A stretch of DNA of 13,244 bases from an uncultured Nitrososphaera sp. (GCA_946480575.1 CAMLKF010000049.1:1-13244); one strand, 5' to 3'; positions 4,897 to 13,054 are shown, numbered from the stretch's first letter. The notes: generated by a model not told the origin, from the letters alone. A program made the numbers and translations.

Positions 4897-6171
4897 TTAT
4901 TCTTGTTCGCCGGGTCTTGCTGTAAGTGTCAGATCAACTTCCGTTGTTTCGCCGTCTCTCCAGATGCCTAGACTTACTATCTGGCCGACTTGTGTTGACT
5001 GTTCCAGATAGCCAAGCAGGTCGTCAAGCTTTCTTACTGTAATGCCGTCTATTGAAAGAATGACGTCGCCACCCAATGGAATCTCTCTTCTTGGCAGTAC
5101 GGTTTCGTTGCTGCCTTCCTGTATTCCAGCTCTGCTCGCAGGGCTTCCATCTTGTATGCTTATGACTAAGAACCCTCGGGGCTCTTCAAGGCCAATGGCT
5201 TCCGCAATTTCCGGCGTCATGTCCGTGCCAGATACGCCAATCCAAGGATGTGGGTAAAAGCCCTCTTCAATCAAAACCGGGACAACTTTTGCAATAGTGT
5301 TTGAGGGGATTGCAAATCCCACGCCTGCAAATGTCCCAGTCACAGAGAATATGGCGGTGTTTATCCCGATCACCTGGCCCTGCATGTTCAAAAGCGGGCC
5401 GCCAGAGTTGCCGGGGTTAATTGGCGCGCTCGTCTGGATGACGTTAGGGATGGAAAATGTGGCTGGCGGCTGCTGTGGCAGAGGTATGGGGGGAAATGGG
5501 GATGGTGAGGACGAGTTTGTCGGGGGCTCTTCTTCAGGAGATGCGGCCTGCGCAGGAATCAGTCTGTCCAGGCCGCTGATGATCCCCTCGCTCAGTGAGC
5601 CGGAAAGGCCAAAAGGGTTTCCAATGGCCGCGACTGGCTGGCCTACATTTAGAGCAGAAGAATTGCCAAGAGGCAGAGGCACCAGCTTTTCTTCGGGAAC
5701 GTCTTCAACCTGCAGAACGGCCAAGTCGCTATAGATGTCAGTGCCTACGACACTAGCCCTGTAGATCGTGCCGTCAGTAAAAGTGACGTCAATTCTAGAG
5801 TCTGACCCCGCGAAAATGACATGATTGCTAGTGATGATGTGGCCTTCTCTGTCATACACAAAGCCAGAGCCCAGAGCCTGCCCAAAAAATGGGGGTTGCC
5901 CATCCTCATTAAATAATGATGTTTCATTTACCGTGGCACTGACCTGAACAATTGATTGCTCAGCCTTTTCGAATAGCTCTGTAAAAGGTAAGGATGATGA
6001 GATGTTGCTGCTATTACTATTGCCCAAATCTTGTGCTGGCGGCTGTTGACCATAGGCAGTTCCAAGACGGGCCAGAGATGAGGAGGATGCCCCCATTGCA
6101 GCAATCATGAAGACCAGAGATAACGCAAGGATTGTGTTATTTGTATGCCACTTGTTCACGTTACTAGGCAT
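4897..6171 (-). CDS. HtrA/Deg-type serine protease with PDZ domain, exported
   Basis: This 424-aa protein begins with a basic, hydrophobic export signal or anchor (about residues 7-41, ending near TAYGQQ). A trypsin-like domain follows, with the full triad: His117 (TSNHV), Asp149 (YSDLAVLQ) and Ser256 (NPGNSGGPL). A single PDZ domain occupies about 308-415 (WIGVSGTDMTP through GDVILSIDG). It would degrade or refold damaged proteins outside the membrane. A Pro/Ser-rich insert (about 208-238) lies between the second barrel's first strand and the Ser loop, where regulatory loops of HtrA proteases sit. The start is ATG at 6171. A GTG four codons later (6159) is the alternative, about 26 nt from a TATA-like GTTATTAG (6181-6188). 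It appears to be a single-gene unit. Confidence 0.93.
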   Translation of the reverse strand: MPSNVNKWHTNNTILALSLVFMIAAMGASSSSLARLGTAYGQQPPAQDLGNSNSSNISSSLPFTELFEKAEQSIVQVSATVNETSLFNEDGQPPFFGQALGSGFVYDREGHIITSNHVIFAGSDSRIDVTFTDGTIYRASVVGTDIYSDLAVLQVEDVPEEKLVPLPLGNSSALNVGQPVAAIGNPFGLSGSLSEGIISGLDRLIPAQAASPEEEPPTNSSSPSPFPPIPLPQQPPATFSIPNVIQTSAPINPGNSGGPLLNMQGQVIGINTAIFSVTGTFAGVGFAIPSNTIAKVVPVLIEEGFYPHPWIGVSGTDMTPEIAEAIGLEEPRGFLVISIQDGSPASRAGIQEGSNETVLPRREIPLGGDVILSIDGITVRKLDDLLGYLEQSTQVGQIVSLGIWRDGETTEVDLTLTARPGEQE

Positions 6172-6226
6172 GATCTAACTCTAATAACGATTTCACGTCA
6201 AATTACTAGAAGTCGGTGCCAGATCA

Positions 6227-6469
6227 TCATTGGTAGTCGTGCAGCGGCTTATCCTTGTGAGCGTTTATTTTCTCCTGCAGCTGCTTTTTGTGCTTGGTCA
6301 CTATGTGCTTGTTCGCGCAAGCATCGTGCATTATCGCGATGTCGCAAAAGTCACATGCAGTAACAAAGTCTATTTCTCCAAATGCCTTTTTGCAATAGCT
6401 GCACTTTTCTACCCCAACGTCAAAATCGGAAAGGGGCTTGAGCCATGAGTCGCGCCAGAGAAGTGTCAT
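6227..6469 (-). CDS. Small zinc-binding protein (Cys/His cluster), unknown function
   Basis: This 80-aa soluble protein has two CxxC knuckles (Cys23/Cys26 and Cys39/Cys42) followed by His48, Cys51, His55 and His60. That is enough ligands for one or two zinc ions in a treble-clef or cross-brace finger. The tail is Lys-rich (KHKKQLQEKINAHKDK) and could contact nucleic acid or protein. Small zinc-finger proteins of this kind are frequent in Thaumarchaeota, but I cannot assign a partner. The start is ATG at 6469. A weak A-rich box on the minus strand near 6492-6500 is about 27 nt upstream, so it may be transcribed separately from tyrA just before it. Confidence 0.7.
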   Translation of the reverse strand: MTLLWRDSWLKPLSDFDVGVEKCSYCKKAFGEIDFVTACDFCDIAIMHDACANKHIVTKHKKQLQEKINAHKDKPLHDYQ

Positions 6470-6502
6470 AACAACAGTGAAACAGTGCGAGTATTTTTCC
6501 TT

Positions 6503-7363
6503 TTACTTGACACCCTCAGTGATGTCGTACATGCGCCTGTACGACTGCTGCAGGTCCTTTTGCTTTTGCATCCTTGACTTGACCTTTCTCAGGTCAGCTT
6601 CAAGGCCCTTGCTGCTCTTAGTAGTAGAAACAAGCCTTGCAGTGGCGGATGCTTCCTTTAGGTATTGCCTGATGTATTTCCGGGCAAGCGGGTTTTCCCT
6701 TATCAGTGCGATGATAAGGTCAGGCTCGTCAGTCAGTATGCTTTCTGCAAGAAGCAACTGGAGACCAAACGTGGTGCCCGAGATTTCCTTCAGCAACTCA
6801 AGGTTGCCGCGCGTGATCACCTTGGCAAAAATCACATTTGCAAAGTACGTGAGCCCCAGAACCATGGCGATGGATTCATCGTGCGTCTTGGCGTCTGGAA
6901 GCATCTTTACCACCACGTTTTCAAACATTTCATGCACTGTTTTCAGCTCTGCTTCTTCATTTCTTACTGGCACCAGCAATACCTTGTACTTCTTGCTCTC
7001 ACTTGCCCCCGGCCCAAACATCGGGTGGATGCACAGCGGCCGCAGATCGCGCTGCAACCCTGCAAGTGCCTGAAACGTCCTGTGCTTTACTGAGGATATC
7101 TCTGCAATGACTGCCCCTGCCTTCATGCTTTTTGCACATTCCGCGACAACCTTTGGCGTCAGGCGCACCGGGACGCAGACCAGCACAAGGTCAGCGCTTT
7201 TGACGCATTCCTTTATGCTGCCTGCTATTCTGATGTTGCGTGACGCTTTCAGCGATCTGCGATTAATGTCGTAAATAGAAACAAGCGGCCGCCGGTGAGC
7301 AAAGTAACTCGTGAACCACGACCCCATCTTGCCGCCGGCCCCAACGACTGCTATTTCCTGCAA
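6503..7363 (-). CDS. tyrA: Prephenate/arogenate dehydrogenase
   Basis: The enzyme oxidatively decarboxylates prephenate (or arogenate) on the way to tyrosine. From the TTG at 7363 the protein has 286 residues. It opens directly with the Rossmann strand IAVVGAGGKMGSW (4-16). An Asp closes the second strand (SIYDIN, about 32), which usually favours NAD+. The conserved HPMFGP (His113, the catalytic His of TyrA proteins) and a helical dimerisation domain follow. The frame extends upstream to a TTG at 7402, but those 13 extra residues lie inside the preceding gene and have no family counterpart. The chosen start is one base after the stop of the mutase-aminotransferase gene, indicating co-transcription. 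A Lys/Arg-rich helical tail ends the protein. Prephenate versus arogenate specificity cannot be read directly. Confidence 0.9.
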   Translation of the reverse strand: MQEIAVVGAGGKMGSWFTSYFAHRRPLVSIYDINRRSLKASRNIRIAGSIKECVKSADLVLVCVPVRLTPKVVAECAKSMKAGAVIAEISSVKHRTFQALAGLQRDLRPLCIHPMFGPGASESKKYKVLLVPVRNEEAELKTVHEMFENVVVKMLPDAKTHDESIAMVLGLTYFANVIFAKVITRGNLELLKEISGTTFGLQLLLAESILTDEPDLIIALIRENPLARKYIRQYLKEASATARLVSTTKSSKGLEADLRKVKSRMQKQKDLQQSYRRMYDITEGVK

Positions 7364-7364
7364 T

Positions 7365-8750
7365 TCAGGACTTCCCCTTGACGACGGACGCCATGATATC
7401 AAGTCCGTTTTCTAGTATTTCTTCTGGCTGGCATGCGGATATCCTGACAAACGTTTTGTATGAATCGCCAAATCCACTTCCTGGAGCTATCGCTACGCCT
7501 TTCTCGAGCAGCTTCTCGACCAGCGAGATGTCTTCCTCGCCACCTGGCAATTCAGGGTAGACGTACATCGCCCCGTCTGGCTCGGCAAAGCCGAGCGACA
7601 TCTCTTTTAGCTTGCCGGCGACAAATTCCAGCCTTCTTTTCATTGTCCTGATGTTCTCCGACGGGTCTTCGCCAAGCGCCGCAAGGGCCGCTTGCTGCAT
7701 CGGCTCTGCTACGCTCGTCACCCCTGCTGCCTGCACCTTGGCCATTTTCTGGACTATTTCCGTGCTGGCGACGCCATAGCCTACTCTAAAGCCAGTCATC
7801 GCAAAGCTCTTTGAAAAAGACGAAACCATGATGGCCTTATCGTAGTTGTATTTCCGAATGCTGTCAAATTTTTTGAAGGCAAAGTCAGAGTACACTTCGT
7901 CGCTGAGCAGGTAGAGGCCGTTGTCTTTGGCTATCGACACTATTTTTTCCATCGTCTTGCTATCAAGGACCTTGCCCGTCGGGTTGTTTGGGTAGTTGAG
8001 CGCTATCATCCTGGTGCCCGGGTTTATCATTTCTTCTAGCTGCCTTGTGTCCGGCGTCCATTTACCTTCAAGTGTTGTTTTCAGAACTTTTGTCCTTGCC
8101 CCAATGAAATCGGCGCACTCTTTGTACGCTGGCCATGCCGGCTCTATCACTACCAGCTCCTGTCCTGCCTTCAATAGCGAAACAATTGCGCTGAAAACTG
8201 CGAATCGGCCGCCCGGCGTCACAATCACCTGATCTTCTGGCACCCCTTCTTTCTTGGTGATGGCGCCGCGCAATTTTGGGACTCCTCTGGTGTCCGTATA
8301 ATGGTACTGCTTTAGCTTGTAGATTTCTGCAAGTGCATTCCCTACTGCTGCAGGTGGCGCATAGTCCGGCTCGCCAACCTCCATGTGGATTATCTTTTTG
8401 CCGGCCGCTTCTAGTTGCTTGGCCTTCATGAAGATGCCAAGATGCGTCTGCATCTCTGGTTGCCGCTGGCGATTCTGGGCCTGTACTGACTCTGACTCAG
8501 CAAGCAGGATGTTGAGGAGCCTAAGAGAGAATTCGTCGCTCATGCCGATTTCACCGGCAAGCGAGAGCACCATTGTCCTTATCTCCTGCTCTACCCGCTC
8601 GTCCTTGACGTCGATCCCAAGCTGGCCCTTTATGTCGCCTATCTGCTTTGCAAGCTCCATCCGCTTCTGGACGTTGCGCATTATCTTCGAGGTAACGTCG
8701 CGCACTTCGCTCCGCAGCGAGTCCAGCTCTTCATTCTTGCCCATCGGCAT
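7365..8750 (-). CDS. Chorismate mutase (AroQ type) fused to class I aminotransferase
   Basis: From the ATG at 8750 the product has 461 residues. Residues about 10-90 form an all-helical AroQ mutase: an LRSEV helix with the first Arg, KRMELAKQIGDIKG with Arg and Lys, then DERVEQEI. These match the substrate-binding positions of the family and convert chorismate to prephenate. Residues about 100-461 are a PLP fold-type I aminotransferase. They contain NYPNNPTG (252-259), Asp284 (SDEVYSD), the PLP Lys314 (SSFSKSF) and the carboxylate-binding Arg436 (FVRISACQ). The start overlaps the aroC stop by one base (TGATG), which rejects the 23-residue upstream extension of the frame. Placed between aroC and tyrA, the aminotransferase may act on prephenate (giving arogenate) or on the aromatic keto acids. 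That role is inferred. Confidence 0.9.
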   Translation of the reverse strand: MPMGKNEELDSLRSEVRDVTSKIMRNVQKRMELAKQIGDIKGQLGIDVKDERVEQEIRTMVLSLAGEIGMSDEFSLRLLNILLAESESVQAQNRQRQPEMQTHLGIFMKAKQLEAAGKKIIHMEVGEPDYAPPAAVGNALAEIYKLKQYHYTDTRGVPKLRGAITKKEGVPEDQVIVTPGGRFAVFSAIVSLLKAGQELVVIEPAWPAYKECADFIGARTKVLKTTLEGKWTPDTRQLEEMINPGTRMIALNYPNNPTGKVLDSKTMEKIVSIAKDNGLYLLSDEVYSDFAFKKFDSIRKYNYDKAIMVSSFSKSFAMTGFRVGYGVASTEIVQKMAKVQAAGVTSVAEPMQQAALAALGEDPSENIRTMKRRLEFVAGKLKEMSLGFAEPDGAMYVYPELPGGEEDISLVEKLLEKGVAIAPGSGFGDSYKTFVRISACQPEEILENGLDIMASVVKGKS

Positions 8751-9844
8751 CACTTTAGCACCGGCGGTATCATGCCTGCCCGAATAGCATGGTCTGCCAG
8801 AACCATCGAGACTACGCACTCGACCACCGGCGGGGCTCTTGGGACGACGCAGGGGTCGTGCCTGCCGGGGACCGCAAGGTTGGCCTGCGAGTTCCTGGAA
8901 ATGTCAAGTGTCTCTTGTGTCTTGGCTATCGACGCCGCTGGCTTGAAAGCCGCCCTGACTACGAGCGGCATACCGTTTGAAAGGCCGCCCAGTATTCCGC
9001 CTGAGTTGTTGGTCTTGGTCATCACCTTGCCACCTTTAAGGTAGTAGAGGTCGTTGTTCTCGGAGCCGCGCCTCTTGCTTCCTGCAAAGCCAGAGCCAAA
9101 CTCGACTGCCTTGAGTGCAGGTATGCTGAACAGCGCCTTTGAAAGATCTGATTCCAGCGAAGCGAATATCGGCTCGCCAAGGCCCACTGGAAGGCCGGTG
9201 CTCACGCACTCGATGACGCCGCCAAGTGAGTCGCCTCCCTTTCTTGCCTGAAGTATTGCGTCCTTCATCTTTTGCGCCGCTTCAGAGTCAGGGCATCTAA
9301 CTTCATTCGTGTACCTTGACGCGATATTGGCAGAAGTAATATTGCCGGCCCTTATGCCACCTATCTCTGTAGTATATGCCACCGTCTCAATGCCCAGTGT
9401 CTGCTTTAGCAGCTTTTGCGCGACTGCGCCAGCCATGACTAAGGTAGCGGTAAGCCTGCCTGAAAAGCGCCCGCTACCACGATAGTCGGCAAAGCCACCA
9501 TACTTGACAATCGCTGGATAGTCGGCATGGCCCGGGCGTGGGATGTTTTTTATCACCTCGTAGGGCAGTGAATCAGAATCCTTGTTCCAGATGAGCATGC
9601 AAATAGGCGCCCCGGTTGTAAAGCCGTTAAAGACGCCCGAGAGGATCTCGACCTTGTCCTCCTCCTTTCTCTGGGTGGTAATCACTGACTGGCCAGGCTT
9701 TCTCAGATCCAGCTGTCCCTGAATGTCCGACTCGTTTAGGGGCATGCCTGCTGGGCATCCATCCACCACTATGCCTACGCACCTGCCGTGGCTTTCGCCA
9801 AAACTCATGGCGAGAAAGCGCTCACCGATTATGCTGCCACCCAT
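8750..9844 (-). CDS. aroC: Chorismate synthase
   Basis: The enzyme converts 5-enolpyruvylshikimate-3-phosphate to chorismate using reduced FMN, the last step of the shikimate pathway. The 364-residue length is normal. All family signatures are visible: GESHGRCVGIVVDGCPAG near the N-terminus (GESHG at 16-20), the RGSGRFSGR segment with the Arg-rich FMN/substrate loop, and GRHDPCVVPRAPPVVE (327 onward). The start is ATG at 9844. A TATA box AATATATA (minus strand, 9874-9881) is centred about 33 nt upstream, implying a very short leader. It is the first gene of the block aroC, mutase-aminotransferase, tyrA. Its stop overlaps the next start in TGATG. Confidence 0.97.
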   Translation of the reverse strand: MGGSIIGERFLAMSFGESHGRCVGIVVDGCPAGMPLNESDIQGQLDLRKPGQSVITTQRKEEDKVEILSGVFNGFTTGAPICMLIWNKDSDSLPYEVIKNIPRPGHADYPAIVKYGGFADYRGSGRFSGRLTATLVMAGAVAQKLLKQTLGIETVAYTTEIGGIRAGNITSANIASRYTNEVRCPDSEAAQKMKDAILQARKGGDSLGGVIECVSTGLPVGLGEPIFASLESDLSKALFSIPALKAVEFGSGFAGSKRRGSENNDLYYLKGGKVMTKTNNSGGILGGLSNGMPLVVRAAFKPAASIAKTQETLDISRNSQANLAVPGRHDPCVVPRAPPVVECVVSMVLADHAIRAGMIPPVLK

Positions 9845-9873
9845 GTCTGTATGGAGGGAAGTTGAGCCTGTTC

Positions 9874-9881
9874 TATATATT
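9874..9881 (-). promoter_or_regulatory. TATA box for aroC block
   Basis: The minus strand reads AATATATA, centred about 33 nt before the aroC ATG, which predicts a leader of some 5-9 nt. It is the proximal of two AT boxes in the aroA-aroC gap. Confidence 0.5.
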
Positions 9882-9906
9882 CGCTTTTTGGAGGTTTGCC
9901 ATGTTT

Positions 9907-9924
9907 AAAATTGGCTCTCGCCAA
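9907..9924 (-). terminator. Hairpin with T-run after aroA
   Basis: On the minus strand TTGGC-GAGA-GCCAA forms a 5-bp stem with a 4-nt loop (9911-9924) and is followed at once by TTTT (9907-9910). It lies 27 nt past the aroA stop. The stem is short, and archaeal termination depends mostly on T-runs, so this is a weak terminator or attenuation candidate. Confidence 0.35.
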
Positions 9925-9927
9925 CGT

Positions 9928-9940
9928 CATATATTATATC
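9928..9940 (-). promoter_or_regulatory. Distal AT-rich box between aroA and aroC
   Basis: The minus strand reads GATATAATATATG, a good TATA-like element. It would start transcription near 9908, close to a 9-codon frame (ATG at 9902) and well before aroC. It may be an alternative aroC promoter. Confidence 0.35.
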
Positions 9941-9951
9941 TGCACTGGAAG

Positions 9952-11253
9952 TTATTCTCTGTCTGGCGCCGGCGAGAGCCTTGCTCCTAGTTCCTTCATG
10001 TCCGAGATAAAGTTTGGATACGAAACATCCACCGACTCGGCGCCTGCCACTATCGACTTTTCAGTCATCATTGATGCTATCGTAAATGCCATGAATAGCC
10101 GGTGGTCGTTGTATGCTTCAAGCGACGCGTTCTTTAGCACTTTGGGCGCGGTTATAGCCAGCCCGTCGTGGAACTCTTTGATGCGAGCCCCGAACTTGAC
10201 CAGCTCCGAAGCAATATTTGCCACCCTGTCTGTCTCTTTTGCGCGTGCGTGCGCGATGCCGGTGATCATGACTGTGCTCTTTGCTTTGAGCGCGAGTATC
10301 GACACCACCGGCAGCAGGTCGGGCGTATCGGCTAGATTAAAGTCGCCGCCTTCAAGCGCGCCGGCGCTTTGAACTATCACCTCGCCCTTTATTTTGTCGA
10401 CCTTAATTCGGCATCCCATCTGCTCAAGGATCTCGACTATTTGCGAGTCGCCCTGCGGCAGGTTAAAGTTAAGCCCCTTTACCCTGAGTTTTTCCCCTGC
10501 AAGGACGCCTGCCGATAATATGAGCGCCGCCGTTGAAAAGTCGCTTGGCACATCGAACTTGCCTCCCCTGTACTCCGCGTTCTTGATGTGGTATTCAAGC
10601 ATGTTAGGGCTGTGGTCTATTGTTACTGCAAAGTGCTTCATTGTCGCAAGCGTGGCGCTCACGTACGGCTTTGACACTAGGTCGCCCTTGATCCGCATGG
10701 TTATTTCCGAGTCGGCGTAAATTCCCGCTATAAGCAGGCCGGAGATAAACTGGCTTGAAATGCTCCCATCGATCACGGTCGTGCCGCCCCGGATGCCTCC
10801 ACCCTTGACGACCAGAGGAGGAGTGCCGTTGCCCTTGGTCGAGTAAGTCTCGACTCCGAGTTGACCTAGCGCGTCAAGGATTGGCTGCATTGGCCTCTTG
10901 CGCAGGCTCTCGTCACCCGTCAACACAGTATAGCCGGTCCTGACAAGCCCGGACATGGTGGTCATTATCCTTATCGTGGTGCCCGAGTTCTCAGCGTTTA
11001 TCACATTCTCAGGAGGGTCAAAGCTGTGCCTGCCCTTTACCTGCACAGTCGTGCCTTCGTGCCTTATCTCTGCCCCAAGCGCGCGGCAGCCGGCAAGGGT
11101 CGCGAGGGTGTCGCGGGCAAGAAGCGCGTTTGTTATCGTCGACTGCCTTGGCGCAAGCGATGCTATCGCTATCGCCCGGTGGCTGTAGCTCTTGCTTGAC
11201 GGGCACCTGACGCTCCCGTTTATTTTTGATTTTCTGACTATTATGCTGACCAT
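9952..11253 (-). CDS. aroA: 3-Phosphoshikimate 1-carboxyvinyltransferase (EPSP synthase)
   Basis: The enzyme joins shikimate-3-phosphate and phosphoenolpyruvate. The 433-residue length is normal for the two-domain fold. Landmarks are PSSKSYSHRA (Lys21), ENSGTTIRIMT (88-98, the PEP-binding loop), GDESLRKRPM (113-122), GSISSQFISGLL (163-174), ADTPDLLPV with catalytic Asp312, AKETDRV with Glu340, and NDHRLFMA (382-389). The PEP loop has Glu88 where bacterial enzymes have Gly before Asn. The start is ATG at 11253, two bases after the aroK stop, so it is translated from the aroE-aroK-aroA transcript. It is the last gene of that block; a hairpin and AT boxes follow its stop. Confidence 0.96.
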   Translation of the reverse strand: MVSIIVRKSKINGSVRCPSSKSYSHRAIAIASLAPRQSTITNALLARDTLATLAGCRALGAEIRHEGTTVQVKGRHSFDPPENVINAENSGTTIRIMTTMSGLVRTGYTVLTGDESLRKRPMQPILDALGQLGVETYSTKGNGTPPLVVKGGGIRGGTTVIDGSISSQFISGLLIAGIYADSEITMRIKGDLVSKPYVSATLATMKHFAVTIDHSPNMLEYHIKNAEYRGGKFDVPSDFSTAALILSAGVLAGEKLRVKGLNFNLPQGDSQIVEILEQMGCRIKVDKIKGEVIVQSAGALEGGDFNLADTPDLLPVVSILALKAKSTVMITGIAHARAKETDRVANIASELVKFGARIKEFHDGLAITAPKVLKNASLEAYNDHRLFMAFTIASMMTEKSIVAGAESVDVSYPNFISDMKELGARLSPAPDRE

Positions 11254-11255
11254 TT

Positions 11256-12125
11256 TCAGCCCAGTGCCTCCACGCTTGCCTTCTGGTTGTTTATCCTTGA
11301 CATGATTATCGTACCTTCAAATTTTGACAGCGCCGATTTAATGTCTTCTACCTCGTCCTCATACGCAACCGCCGCAATAGAGGGCCCATTGCCAGAGACG
11401 CCTGCCGCCAGCGCGCCGCGCTCTATGGCAGCCATCACCGGCAAGTATGTTGATCCAAGGGCGGCAGAAGCAAGTACGCCGTTCAGCTTCATCGCCTTCC
11501 AGTATTCGCCGGCCTCTGCTAGCCTGAAGGCATCCGTAAATAGGTCTGACAGATTGCTTAGCCTGTGCACATCTCCCCTTCGTGAGGCGTTGCGGGGCAG
11601 AAAAATTATTGCATAGAGGTTTTCAGGAGCCTCCTCTCTGCGTATCAGCCGGCGCGAATAGTTGTCAGTGACAGTAAAGCCGCCAAAGTAGCAGGCGGTG
11701 GCGTCGTCATATGCCCCAGTTATCGAGACCTTGGCGTCAAGTGACGCCCTGACGGCCGCGTCAAGGACGGCATAGTCATCTACCTCTTCTTCTTCTTCTT
11801 TCGCGAGCCCGCTGCAAGCAAGTGCAACCGCGTTAGAGACTGCGCTAGAGCTTTTCAGGCCAAACCCGGGGGGGATTTCCGATTTTACCTTGATTGTTAT
11901 GAGGTTGCTCTCGATCATTTCTTTTGGTAGGGTGTTGCGGATGATGTTGTTTACCAGCCTGTCATCGTTCTTGCCTGTCAGGAACCTCACGCCATGGCCT
12001 CTTGCAAGCTCGACCTCGGCATTCACCCTGAGCGAAATCCCTAGCGACGAACCGTTGCCTGTCGCTATGGCATTCACTATTGAGACGGCCCCGTGCATCG
12101 TCGCCCTTGTCTTTCTTGTAATCAT
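11256..12125 (-). CDS. aroK: Shikimate kinase, archaeal GHMP type
   Basis: This 289-aa enzyme phosphorylates shikimate at C3 with ATP. It belongs to the GHMP kinase superfamily, not to the P-loop kinases that do this job in bacteria. The ATP loop PPGFGLKSSSA (85-95) is the GHMP glycine/serine-rich motif 2. GAYDDA (138-143) supplies the acidic catalytic position, and GVSGNGPS (242-249) is motif 3. A run of five Glu (about 110-114) forms an acidic loop. Its ATG overlaps the aroE stop (ATGA), and aroA starts two bases after its own stop, so it sits in the middle of a tight operon. Position between aroE and aroA confirms shikimate kinase over homoserine or mevalonate kinase. Confidence 0.94.
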   Translation of the reverse strand: MITRKTRATMHGAVSIVNAIATGNGSSLGISLRVNAEVELARGHGVRFLTGKNDDRLVNNIIRNTLPKEMIESNLITIKVKSEIPPGFGLKSSSAVSNAVALACSGLAKEEEEEVDDYAVLDAAVRASLDAKVSITGAYDDATACYFGGFTVTDNYSRRLIRREEAPENLYAIIFLPRNASRRGDVHRLSNLSDLFTDAFRLAEAGEYWKAMKLNGVLASAALGSTYLPVMAAIERGALAAGVSGNGPSIAAVAYEDEVEDIKSALSKFEGTIIMSRINNQKASVEALG

Positions 12126-12970
12126 GCAGGCTCACCAAACATCCCGAGCAGGTTCTTTTTCATGACGTCCCTTGGCGCCTGTATCCCTGTCCATATCTCA
12201 AACGCCTTTGCCCCCTGCTCTACCAGCATTTCATAGCCGTAAACAACGTTCGCCTCTGCATATTTGGCGTTTTCGATCAGGCTGGTCGTCACAGGCCGAT
12301 ACACGATCTCGTAGACTATGCTACCCTTCTTGATGTGATCGTAATCAATTACACTCGGCTCATTGTTGATGCCAAGGGTTGTCGCGTTTACTACCAGGTC
12401 CGAATCCGGCGAAACGCTCTGCGCCTTATCCAGTGATATCGTTTCGCATTTCAGACCAAGGCCGGATCCTATCTTGGCAAGCTCTTTTGCCCGCTCGACA
12501 TCTCGGTTTGCAATAACCACCTTGGATATGCTGCGGCTTTCCTCCGCAAGCCCGGCGACAACGGCCCGCGCCGCGCCTCCGGCTCCAAGAACAAGCACGT
12601 TCATGCTGCGGAAGTCTATCATGCGCCGGCGCAATGGCTCGATAAAGCCGTGAATGTCGGTGTTGTACCCCCTGAATATCCCTTCGATGTTGTTTACGGT
12701 GTTGACTGCGGCTGCTTTTTTCGCAGTCACATCAAGCTCGTCAAGGTGCTTCATCACCTCTACCTTGTGTGGCACCGTGACATTAAAGCCGGCGATGTTG
12801 ATGCTTCGCAGCGACTCTACAGACTCCTTTAGCTCGCTTGGCGGCACCCGGAAGGCAATATAGGTGCAGTTGAGCCCTAGTGCCGCAAAGGCTGCGTTCT
12901 GCATGCCCGGCGAGAGCGAGTAGTGGATCGGGTCGCCGATGATGCAGTACGTCCTGATGGAGCCTTGCAT
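12122..12970 (-). CDS. aroE: Shikimate dehydrogenase
   Basis: The enzyme reduces 3-dehydroshikimate to shikimate with a nicotinamide cofactor. The 282-aa protein shows the substrate motif HYSLSPGMQNAAF (Ser18, Ser20), NVTVPHK with the catalytic Lys69, and NTDIHGF with Asp105. The dinucleotide loop is GAGGAARA (129-136), and NRDVERA (155-161) has the Asn-Arg often seen with NADP+. A C-terminal helix region closes the active site (YEMLVEQGAKAF). The start is ATG at 12970. A TATA box on the minus strand (12996-13003) is centred about 29 nt upstream, so it begins the aroE-aroK-aroA transcript, probably with almost no leader. Its stop overlaps aroK by four bases. Confidence 0.96.
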   Translation of the reverse strand: MQGSIRTYCIIGDPIHYSLSPGMQNAAFAALGLNCTYIAFRVPPSELKESVESLRSINIAGFNVTVPHKVEVMKHLDELDVTAKKAAAVNTVNNIEGIFRGYNTDIHGFIEPLRRRMIDFRSMNVLVLGAGGAARAVVAGLAEESRSISKVVIANRDVERAKELAKIGSGLGLKCETISLDKAQSVSPDSDLVVNATTLGINNEPSVIDYDHIKKGSIVYEIVYRPVTTSLIENAKYAEANVVYGYEMLVEQGAKAFEIWTGIQAPRDVMKKNLLGMFGEPA

Positions 12971-12995
12971 CAGGTGCGAATACCCGACATCCTGT

Positions 12996-13003
12996 CTTAT
13001 ATG
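12996..13003 (-). promoter_or_regulatory. TATA box for aroE-aroK-aroA
   Basis: The minus strand reads CATATAAG, centred about 29 nt upstream of the aroE ATG. This predicts a start site within a few bases of the ATG. It marks the beginning of a transcription unit, which implies the earlier shikimate genes are not in the same operon. Confidence 0.5.
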
Positions 13004-13054
13004 TTATCTAGCATGGAAGCCGTGTCATGAGAGAAGGTTATATTATTCGCCGGA

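Noticed and set aside
5297..5734. 145-codon plus-strand frame inside the protease gene
   Set aside because: It is a shadow of the HtrA coding strand. The opposite frame has the full catalytic triad and PDZ domain.
6438..7073. 211-codon plus-strand frame
   Set aside because: It is antisense to tyrA and the zinc-binding gene, with Ser/Leu/Phe-rich shadow composition and no recognisable domain.
7364..7402. N-terminal extension of tyrA from a TTG at 7402
   Set aside because: The 13 added residues lie inside the preceding gene. The Rossmann strand starts right after the TTG at 7363, which is one base past the upstream stop.
8751..8819. 23-residue extension of the chorismate mutase-aminotransferase frame
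   Set aside because: It runs inside the conserved C-terminus of aroC and adds no mutase-like sequence. The ATG at 8750 forms a typical TGATG junction.
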